NCBI GenBank assembly: GCA_903916205.1
Contig: CAIWVX010000355.1
Span: 1-9,717 of the forward strand
From: an uncultured beta proteobacterium
GTDB lineage: Bacteria > Pseudomonadota > Gammaproteobacteria > Burkholderiales > Rhodocyclaceae
DNA length: 9,717 bases
Reading direction: 5' to 3'
This document shows positions 1 to 6,371 of this stretch, one piece after another (position 1 is the stretch's first letter; each line of letters starts with the position of its first letter). Made by a program: the position numbers and the translations under genes. The notes under the pieces are model-generated. The model was not told where the DNA came from. It saw only the letters and a list, made by a program, of their open reading frames with translations, and ran no database searches.

Positions 1-74
1 GCATTCACTACCTGATTCGTGATCGTCAGGCGCTTGACCCGATCAGCCGAAAAATTCTTGATCGTTTCCTATGA
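1..74 (+). CDS. 3' end of an upstream gene (partial, product unknown)
   Basis: Reading from base 3, an open frame of 23 codons ends in TGA at 72-74. It encodes a basic, helix-like tail finishing in SRKILDRFL. The other two plus frames hit stops within the first 21 bases, so this is the only credible coding frame. The tail is reminiscent of the C-terminus of LysR-type regulators, but it is too short for an assignment. The gap to the cphA' start is 68 bp and contains promoter-like sequence, so this gene need not be in the same transcript. Confidence 0.5.
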   Translation, partial: IHYLIRDRQALDPISRKILDRFL

Positions 75-80
75 ACGTAA

Positions 81-116
81 TCCGAAAGTCGCGTGCTGCG
101 TTATTCGGACGATAAT
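81..116 (+). promoter_or_regulatory. candidate promoter/operator upstream of cphA'
   Basis: A 6-bp inverted repeat, TCCGAA (81-86) and TTCGGA (104-109), is separated by 17 bp. It is followed directly by GATAAT (111-116), a good match to a sigma-70 -10 hexamer. No convincing -35 box is visible at the expected distance, so a regulator binding the inverted repeat would be a natural explanation. Transcription would then start near 122, downstream of the TTG at 116, which supports the ATG at 143 as the real start of cphA'. The stem has no T-tract, so it is not an obvious terminator of the upstream gene. Confidence 0.28.
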
Positions 117-142
117 TGCTTCTTAAAGTCAACATTGAGCCC

Positions 143-2326
143 ATGAAAACGAAAGACATCAAGTTTCTTAAAATCCGTGTTCTGCGCGGACCGAATATCT
201 GGACTTATCGACCGGTTATTGAGGCCATTGTTGATATTGGAGAACTCGAAGAGTGTCCGTCAAACACCCTCCCCGGCTTTGTTGATCGCCTCAAGGCGTA
301 TCTACCCTCACTGATTGAACATCGTTGCAGCTATGAGGAACGTGGCGGTTTTCTCCGGCGTCTTGAAGAAGGGACTTGGCCGGCGCACATTCTCGAACAC
401 GTCACCCTGGAACTACAAAATTTAGCGGGACTCCCCGGCGGCTTTGGCAAGGCCCGAGAAACGTCAGAACGTGGTGTCTATAAGGTGGTCGTTCGCGCCT
501 GGCAAGAAGACGTGACACACGCCGCGCTTCTTGAAGCCCGCGAACTGATCATGTCGGCTATCGAAGATCGTCCCTTCGCTATTGAAGCTTCAATCGAGAA
601 GCTTGCTGATATGGTCGATTCCTTGTGCCTCGGGCCGTCAACCGCCAGCATCGTTGATGCCGCCGCCGATCACAAAATCCCTTACATTCGCCTGCTCGAA
701 ACGGGGAATTTGGTTCAACTCGGCTATGGCTCGGCCATGCGCCGTATCTGGACGGCAGAAACCGACCGCACCAGCGCGATTGCCGAAGGGATTTCGCGCG
801 ACAAGGATTTGACTAAGACCTTGTTGCAGTCCTGCGGCGTACCGGTTCCCGAAGGGCGCGAAGTGGCTAGCCCGGAAGATGCTTGGGAGGCGGCGCAAGA
901 CATCGGTTTTCCGGTCTGCGTCAAACCCATCGACGGTAACCACGGTCGCGGTGTTTTCATTGACCTGAAAGATCGTCATGAAATTGAAATGGCCTTCAAG
1001 GTCGCTATCGACGAAGGCAGTGGCGTTCTCGTTGAACGCTCGATTCCTGGAACAGAACACCGCCTGTTGATCATCGGTGGAAAACTGGTCGCGGCCAATC
1101 GCGGCGATGTCGTTAAAGTCATTGGCAATGGTCAGGCAACAGTCCGCCAACTGGTGGCCGAGCAGATCAATTCGGATCCCCGTCGAGGCCCCAGCGAAAG
1201 CCATCCGCTGAGCAACATCCACATGGATTCGGCGGCACGCATTGAGTTATCTCGCCAGAAACTGACACCGGACTCCACCCCGGAAGAAGGTCGCGAAGTG
1301 CTGATTCAGCGCAATGCCAATCATGAATTTGACGTTACCGACGAGGTTCATCCTGACACCGCCGCCGTTGCTTCCCTAGCCGCTCGGATTGTCGGTCTGG
1401 ACATCGCTGGCGTTGATCTGGTGGTTGAAGATATTTCCCAACCGCTTGCCGGACAAGGGGGGGCGATTGTCGAAGTTAATGCGGGCCCCGGCTTGCTGAT
1501 GCACCTCAAACCCGGCGTCGGCAAACCGCGTCCGGTGGGCAAGGCGATCGTTGATCATTTGTTTCCTGACACCTCAATGAGCCGCATCCCTGTGATTGGT
1601 ATTACGGGTTCGCTGGGCAAGACCTCGGTGGCCCGCCTGTTGGCTCATTTGCTTCAACTCTCCGGCAAAAATGTTGGGCTGGCTTGCAGTGATGGATTGT
1701 TTCTTGGGCGCAGGGCGCTAGAGAGCAAAGATAGCGCCAACTGGTCTTCGGCCCACCGCATGCTGATGGCTCGCTCGGTCGAGGCCGCTGTTTTTGAAAA
1801 TGGCGCAGCCAGTATTCTGGGTGAAGGTTTAGCTTATGATCGCTGCCAAGTGGGCGTGGTCACCAATATTTGTCATGCTGAAGGGCTTGAAGTTTTCGAC
1901 GTTCGCGATTTGGATACGGTGTTCAAGACTTTGCGTACCCAGGTTGATGTCGTTTTGTCGGGTGGCGCATCGGTGCTCAATGCGGCGGATACGCGTGTTG
2001 CTGCGATGGCCGAGCTTTCCGATGGTGAAGTTTTGTTTTATGCCATTGATCCCGAGCTTCCGCTACTTGTCGAGCACCGCGCTAAAAAGGGTCGGAGCGT
2101 CTTTGTTCGCGATGGCTGGGTGGTTTTAGCGGATGGCAGTAAGGAGCAGCCACTCATTCAATTGAACGCCTTGCCGATGACCGCCGCAGGAACGCCGGAG
2201 TACATCACTGAGAATCTGCTGGCCGGGGTGGCCACCGCTTGGGCACTTGAACTCACGTCCGAAATGATTCGCGTCGGGGTGGCTACCTATGTTCCCTGCG
2301 AAAAAGACAAGGGTATTTCGGTTTGA
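143..2326 (+). CDS. cphA': cyanophycin synthetase paralogue CphA' (C-terminally shortened)
   Basis: The protein is about 727 aa from the ATG at 143. An in-frame TTG at 116 would add 9 residues, but the family start (KFLKIRVLRGPNIW) fits the ATG; the ribosome site is weak (GAG at 137-139). Domains in order: N-terminal domain to about residue 155, with C62 in EHRC and H82-x-x-E85-H86 (HILEHVTLELQ); ATP-grasp domain about 210-475, with KPIDGNHGRG near 261-270 and EVNAGPG near 444-450; Mur-ligase-like domain from about 482. The Mur P-loop is GSLGKTS (489-495) instead of the usual GTNGKTT. The ETARGG and DHLG motifs of the paralogue are replaced by ENGAAS and AEGL. The protein ends where CphA continues into APGRFN, so the Mur C-terminal lobe is absent. 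In the family, ATP-grasp adds aspartate to the backbone and the Mur-like domain adds arginine. This paralogue should therefore keep the first activity and probably lacks the second. It is 34 bp upstream of cphA, presumably co-transcribed, and cytoplasmic. Confidence 0.93.
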   Translation: MKTKDIKFLKIRVLRGPNIWTYRPVIEAIVDIGELEECPSNTLPGFVDRLKAYLPSLIEHRCSYEERGGFLRRLEEGTWPAHILEHVTLELQNLAGLPGGFGKARETSERGVYKVVVRAWQEDVTHAALLEARELIMSAIEDRPFAIEASIEKLADMVDSLCLGPSTASIVDAAADHKIPYIRLLETGNLVQLGYGSAMRRIWTAETDRTSAIAEGISRDKDLTKTLLQSCGVPVPEGREVASPEDAWEAAQDIGFPVCVKPIDGNHGRGVFIDLKDRHEIEMAFKVAIDEGSGVLVERSIPGTEHRLLIIGGKLVAANRGDVVKVIGNGQATVRQLVAEQINSDPRRGPSESHPLSNIHMDSAARIELSRQKLTPDSTPEEGREVLIQRNANHEFDVTDEVHPDTAAVASLAARIVGLDIAGVDLVVEDISQPLAGQGGAIVEVNAGPGLLMHLKPGVGKPRPVGKAIVDHLFPDTSMSRIPVIGITGSLGKTSVARLLAHLLQLSGKNVGLACSDGLFLGRRALESKDSANWSSAHRMLMARSVEAAVFENGAASILGEGLAYDRCQVGVVTNICHAEGLEVFDVRDLDTVFKTLRTQVDVVLSGGASVLNAADTRVAAMAELSDGEVLFYAIDPELPLLVEHRAKKGRSVFVRDGWVVLADGSKEQPLIQLNALPMTAAGTPEYITENLLAGVATAWALELTSEMIRVGVATYVPCEKDKGISV

Positions 2327-2360
2327 ATTTAACGCTCTAACGCTACAGGAATAAACGCCA

Positions 2361-4943
2361 ATGGAAGTTTCACGCATCAGGGCACTGCGCGGCCCGAATC
2401 TCTGGAGCCGTCATACCTCTATCGAAGCCATCGTCTCCTGCACGGAGGACGAGAGAAATATCGTCAGACTGCCTGATTTCGAGTCGCGGCTGCGCGAGCG
2501 TTTCCCGGAGCTTGCCTTACTCCATACCACGGACAATACCAGTCCGGTGTCCTTGGCTCATGCGGTGGAATTCGCCGCCCTTGGCTTGCAAGCACAGGCC
2601 GGATGTCCGGTGACTTTCAGCCGAACGGCACAAACGGTAGAGGAAGGCGTCTATCAGGTCACCGTCGAATACAGCGAAGAAGAAGTGGGTCGCTTAGCCT
2701 TTCAGTTGGCTCAAGACCTTTGTCTTAGCGCCTTGGATAACACGCCGTTTGATTTAAATAAAGCGCTCCATGAATTGCGCGAACTTGACGAGAATGTCCG
2801 ACTCGGGCCGAGTACCGGTTCGATTGTTTATGCCGCCGTCGCCCGCAATATTCCCTTTCGCCGACTCACCGGCGGCAGCTTAGTCCAGTTTGGATGGGGA
2901 AGTAAGCAACGTCGAATTCAGGCCGCCGAAACCGATCTAACCAGTGCCGTTGCTGAAGCCATTGCGCAAGACAAAGAACTCACCAAAAAACTATTGCAGG
3001 CAGCCGGGGTGCCTGTACCGAGCGGACGTCCGGTCAAGAATGCGGATGACGCTTGGGCGGCGGCCTGCGATATTGGCGGTGCCGTCGTGGTTAAGCCACA
3101 GGACGGCAATCAAGGTAAAGGGGTGACGGTCAATCTGACCAGCAAAGAACAAATTCAGACGGCTTTTGCCAACGCCAAAAAAGTCAGCGACGAAGTTTTG
3201 GTCGAACGTTATCTCTCGGGACAGGATCATCGTCTGCTGGTGGTCGGTAATAAACTGATTGCTGCGGCTCGCCGCGAAGCGCCGATGGTCATTGGTGACG
3301 GTGTTCATACCGTGCGTCAACTGGTCGAGCAGGTTAATAGCGATCCAAAGCGCGGAGAAGGTCACGCTACCTCGCTGACCAAAATTCGCTTTGATGACAT
3401 CGCCTTGGCCCGTTTGTCCGAAGACGATCTGACGGCGGATTCGATTCCACCTAAAGGCCGACGTGTCATCCTGCGTAATAACGCCAATCTATCCACCGGC
3501 GGTACGGCGACCGATGTCACGGATGACGTTCATCCCGATTTCGCGGCCCGCGCCGTTGCCGCCGCGCAAATGGTCGGACTGGACATTGCTGGCGTTGATA
3601 TCATCTGCAACAACGTGCTTCGTCCGCTTGAAGAACAAGCAGGCGGCATTGTCGAACTCAATGCCGCCCCCGGTCTGCGAATGCACTTACAACCGTCTTA
3701 CGGCAAAGGGCGTGCGGTAGGAGAAGCCATTATCGCGAACATGTTTGCCGATGGCGACGATGCGCGTATCCCGCTGATTGCCGTCGCCGGAACCAATGGT
3801 AAAACAACAACCGTTCGCCTGATCGCCAGCATCTTGGGCCGCAATGGCTACCGTGTTGGCATGACCAGTACCGATGGCGTCTATATCGAAGGCCAGCGTA
3901 TTGATAGCGGTGACTGTAGCGGGCCGAAAAGCGCGAAAAATGTCCTGTTCCATCCTGATGTCGATGCCGCTGTTCTCGAAACGGCACGCGGTGGCGTACT
4001 GCGCGAAGGCTTGGGGTTTGACCGTTGCGACGTGGCGGTTATTACCAACATCGGCAAAGGCGACCATCTCGGATTGTCTTACATCAGTACCGTCGAAGAC
4101 CTTTCGGTGGTCAAACGTGTCATCGTCCAAAATGTCAAACCGGATACCGGCGTGGCCGTTCTCAATGCCGCCGACCCGATGGTTGCCCGCATGGCGAACG
4201 CCTGCCCCGGCAAGGTCATTTTCTTTGCCTGTAATAAAAATCATCCCGTAATGGCCATGCACCGCGCCCAGAGTCGGCGTGTCATTTATCTGGATGGTGA
4301 TTCCATCGTCGCTTCGGAAGGTCGCTTTGAACAGCCGATTGCCCTCGCTGACATCCCTGTCACGGCCAAGGGTGCTATCGGCTTTCAGGTTGAAAATGCG
4401 ATGGCGGCTATCGGTGCCGCCTGGGCTCTCGGAATCGACTGGGACGTTATACGCTCGGGTCTGGCTAATTTCGTGGCCGATGCACAATCCGCACCGGGGC
4501 GCTTTAACCTTTTCAATTATCGCGGAGCCACGCTGATTGCTGATTATGGACATAATCCAGATGCCATTCAGGCGCTGGTTAACGCCATTGACAAAATGCC
4601 GTTCAAGTCGGATTGTCGCCGTTCAGTCGTTATCAGTGGAGCAGGCGACCGGCGTGACGAGGATATTCGTCAGCAAACCGAAATTCTTGGCGATGCTTTT
4701 GATCAGGTTGTTTTATATCAAGACCAATGTCAGCGCGGGCGGGCCGATGGCGAAGTGCTGGCCTTGCTGCAACTCGGACTGCTCAAGGCGAAACGCGTGA
4801 CCGACATTAAGGAAATCCACGGCGAATTTAATGCGATTGACACGGCTCTTGGCGAACTCAAGCCGGGTGATCTGTGCCTGATTCTAGTGGATCAGGTTGA
4901 AGAAGCGCTGGCACATATCGCCAAGCGCGTGGCCGAAAACTGA
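2361..4943 (+). CDS. cphA: cyanophycin synthetase CphA (full length)
   Basis: An 860-aa ATP-dependent ligase that polymerises aspartate and arginine into cyanophycin, a cytoplasmic nitrogen reserve. The ATG at 2361 has an AGGA Shine-Dalgarno at 2347-2350. Domains: N-terminal domain about 1-150, opening with ALRGPNLWS; ATP-grasp about 185-460, with KPQDGNQGKG (245-254) and ELNAAPGLRMHL (432-443), adding Asp; Mur-ligase-like domain about 468-860, adding Arg. The latter has P-loop AGTNGKTTT (476-484), ETARGG (540-545), GDHLG (567-571), APGRFN (711-716), ADYGHNP (727-733) and GDRRD (762-766). All expected synthetase motifs are present, and the length is close to that of bacterial CphA1 enzymes. 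The oddity is in the N-terminal domain: the HxxEH set seen in CphA' is HAVEF (67-71) here, and the preceding Cys of EHRC is missing. This suggests loss of the hydrolytic N-terminal site described in some CphA1 enzymes. Long open frames on the opposite strand here are shadows of this gene. Confidence 0.96.
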   Translation: MEVSRIRALRGPNLWSRHTSIEAIVSCTEDERNIVRLPDFESRLRERFPELALLHTTDNTSPVSLAHAVEFAALGLQAQAGCPVTFSRTAQTVEEGVYQVTVEYSEEEVGRLAFQLAQDLCLSALDNTPFDLNKALHELRELDENVRLGPSTGSIVYAAVARNIPFRRLTGGSLVQFGWGSKQRRIQAAETDLTSAVAEAIAQDKELTKKLLQAAGVPVPSGRPVKNADDAWAAACDIGGAVVVKPQDGNQGKGVTVNLTSKEQIQTAFANAKKVSDEVLVERYLSGQDHRLLVVGNKLIAAARREAPMVIGDGVHTVRQLVEQVNSDPKRGEGHATSLTKIRFDDIALARLSEDDLTADSIPPKGRRVILRNNANLSTGGTATDVTDDVHPDFAARAVAAAQMVGLDIAGVDIICNNVLRPLEEQAGGIVELNAAPGLRMHLQPSYGKGRAVGEAIIANMFADGDDARIPLIAVAGTNGKTTTVRLIASILGRNGYRVGMTSTDGVYIEGQRIDSGDCSGPKSAKNVLFHPDVDAAVLETARGGVLREGLGFDRCDVAVITNIGKGDHLGLSYISTVEDLSVVKRVIVQNVKPDTGVAVLNAADPMVARMANACPGKVIFFACNKNHPVMAMHRAQSRRVIYLDGDSIVASEGRFEQPIALADIPVTAKGAIGFQVENAMAAIGAAWALGIDWDVIRSGLANFVADAQSAPGRFNLFNYRGATLIADYGHNPDAIQALVNAIDKMPFKSDCRRSVVISGAGDRRDEDIRQQTEILGDAFDQVVLYQDQCQRGRADGEVLALLQLGLLKAKRVTDIKEIHGEFNAIDTALGELKPGDLCLILVDQVEEALAHIAKRVAEN

Positions 4944-4988
4944 TTTTGTGTAACTGTCATCGACATCTTCGTTGATGGAGACACAAAA
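4944..4988. other. stem-loop immediately after cphA
   Basis: Starting at the base after the cphA stop, TTTTGTGT (4944-4951) is the exact reverse complement of ACACAAAA (4981-4988). Nested inside, CATCGAC (4958-4964) pairs with GTTGATG (4971-4977), with one G-T wobble and a 6-nt loop. The whole can fold into a two-part hairpin of about 45 nt. It lacks the GC-rich stem and 3' T-tract of a standard intrinsic terminator on the plus strand, so it may be a 3'-end stabilising structure or a weak terminator. The position suggests it closes the cph transcript. Confidence 0.4.
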
Positions 4989-5354
4989 AGATTAAATTAA
5001 TGCACGGTAATTGCTGTTAGGTAACTCACCGGCTTTGCCGATGGTATTTGACTAGGCTTTCACCCAAATTCCGCGATTGAAATTCTCTGCCTGCTGGCCG
5101 ATATTTTTTGCATTTTTGATGCGGAAAAATGAACAACCCTGCGGCAAGCCGCGAAATATCAGAATAGCGCCAACGAACTCAATGGGCGCTGAAGAGAATT
5201 CGAGAATCATATATGTCGTTGAAAAATTGACTCTTTCTTCGAGGCAATCGTTTTTCACGTCAAAGTAATGGAGTCTGCCCTTAACTTCATTCACAATAGC
5301 GGTCAGCGTCAAACCTGATGCAGCATTTTTTAGTAATTTGGATCGGTGCAAATC
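4989..5354. other. AT-rich intergenic stretch between cphA and ietA
   Basis: This stretch of about 366 bp is more AT-rich than the cph genes. It contains no RNA gene or CRISPR repeat that I can see. A minus-strand open frame covers most of it and is listed separately with low confidence. The ietAS promoter should lie near its right end, where TAGTAAT (5331-5337) could serve as a -10 element, but no clear -35 box stands upstream of it. A small CGGC-TTT-GCCG hairpin (5030-5040) has no T-tract and is probably insignificant. The composition change after 4,943 fits the left edge of acquired DNA. Confidence 0.4.
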
Positions 5355-5396
5355 GTGGCTAGCTCGGAACAACTCAAGGCTCTCATCAAATCGCAC
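5052..5396 (-). CDS. doubtful small reverse ORF (possible gene remnant)
   Basis: An open frame of 114 codons runs on the minus strand and stops at TAG (5052-5054). Its only ATG (5396) lies inside the ietA coding region on the opposite strand, with no clear ribosome site. The last 95 or so residues fall in the intergenic gap and look moderately protein-like, with alternating hydrophobic stretches such as YMILEFSSAPIEFVGAIL. I recognise no family. It may be chance, or the 3' remnant of a gene whose start was replaced when ietAS arrived. Confidence that it is expressed is low. Confidence 0.18.
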   Translation of the reverse strand: MRFDESLELFRASHDLHRSKLLKNAASGLTLTAIVNEVKGRLHYFDVKNDCLEERVNFSTTYMILEFSSAPIEFVGAILIFRGLPQGCSFFRIKNAKNIGQQAENFNRGIWVKA

Positions 5397-6362
5397 CTAA
5401 ATCGCGACGACGGGCATTTTTATTCTGTCGCTATGCAAGTGGCTGCGCACGAGGCCAAATTGGGTCATGGCAAACTTGCGGAAGAGCTGCGAGACATGAT
5501 CGATGCAGCCAAAACGCGGCTCGGGCAAGACGCTACCGGAAAGTTGGTGCCTATTGGCAGTGCAGCTAAACCACGCGGCGAGCTTGCAAATCTGCTTACG
5601 GTCACGTACCCGTCGAATAGACTTGCTGATATGGTGCTCGATGATCTGGCTACCAAACAATTGCAGCGCATTATTAAAGAACAACGTTTTCTTGCCCGTA
5701 TTAAAGAGCAAGGGCTTTCCCCGAGGCGAAAATTGCTTCTGGTCGGCCCTCCAGGGACCGGCAAGACGATGACGGCTTCTGCCTTGGCTGGGGAGTTGGG
5801 CATACCATTATTCCTTGTACGGCTCGATTCACTGATTACCAAGTTCATGGGTGAAACAGCGGCCAAGTTGCGGCAGGTATTTGATGCCATTGCGGACCTT
5901 CGAGGCGTCTACTTCTTCGATGAGTTCGATGCAATCGGCTCGCAGCGGGGTATGGGCAACGATGTTGGTGAAATTCGCCGTGTGCTGAACAGCTTCCTGC
6001 AAATGATTGAGCATGACCAATCCAATAGCCTAATCATTGCGGCGACCAACCACCCAGAAGCGCTCGATTACGCACTGTTCAGGCGTTTCGATGATGTGAT
6101 GGAATACCATTTGCCTACGTCCGAACAGGCACTTGCTTTGATTCGGTCACGTTTGGGGTCGTTTACTCCCAAACCCTTTAAGAAAGACGGATTGCAGGAA
6201 CAGGCCGAGGGTCTAAGTTATGCTGAGCTTTGCCGTGCAGTTGACGAGTCCATCAAAGACGCAATCATGCATGACCAATCAAGGATACAGCGGTCTGCAC
6301 TGGGGCATGCTCTAGAGGAACGCCGTCTTATCACTACAAAACTGGCACAGAATAATAAGTAA
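5355..6362 (+). CDS. ietA: AAA+ ATPase, IetA-like (antitoxin/partner of IetS)
   Basis: About 335 aa from the GTG at 5355. A GTG at 5346 would add three residues, but the GGATCGG stretch (5340-5346) serves as Shine-Dalgarno only for the later one. An N-terminal helical region (1-75) precedes one AAA+ module: Walker A GPPGTGKT (131-138), Walker B YFFDEFDAIG with D189 and E190, sensor-1 region AATN with N232, and arginine-finger-type FRRFDD (R243, R244). All catalytic residues for ATP hydrolysis are present. The order GTG-GPPGTGKT, MGET, DEFD, ATN and LFRRFD is typical of the classic AAA clade (FtsH/Cdc48-like cores), but no protease domain or membrane segment is fused. Paired with the downstream S8 protease it matches ietA of the ietAS module, where the ATPase is the antitoxin or regulator of the protease. 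The exact role here is inferred from family and synteny. Confidence 0.82.
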   Translation: MASSEQLKALIKSHLNRDDGHFYSVAMQVAAHEAKLGHGKLAEELRDMIDAAKTRLGQDATGKLVPIGSAAKPRGELANLLTVTYPSNRLADMVLDDLATKQLQRIIKEQRFLARIKEQGLSPRRKLLLVGPPGTGKTMTASALAGELGIPLFLVRLDSLITKFMGETAAKLRQVFDAIADLRGVYFFDEFDAIGSQRGMGNDVGEIRRVLNSFLQMIEHDQSNSLIIAATNHPEALDYALFRRFDDVMEYHLPTSEQALALIRSRLGSFTPKPFKKDGLQEQAEGLSYAELCRAVDESIKDAIMHDQSRIQRSALGHALEERRLITTKLAQNNK

Positions 6363-6371
6363 ACTTAAGCC

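Noticed and set aside
116..142. TTG at 116 as the start of cphA'
   Set aside because: Family members begin a few residues before the LRGPN motif, the ATG at 143 fits this, and a -10-like GATAAT overlaps the TTG.
638..1222. A 194-codon minus-strand open frame
   Set aside because: It is fully antisense to the conserved ATP-grasp region of cphA' and shows no domain signature.
3687..4553. A 288-codon minus-strand open frame
   Set aside because: It is antisense to the well-supported Mur-ligase domain of cphA, has no recognisable motifs and arises from codon bias in the sense strand.
5030..5040. CGGC-TTT-GCCG hairpin
   Set aside because: The stem is only 4 bp with no T-tract on either strand, so it is expected by chance.
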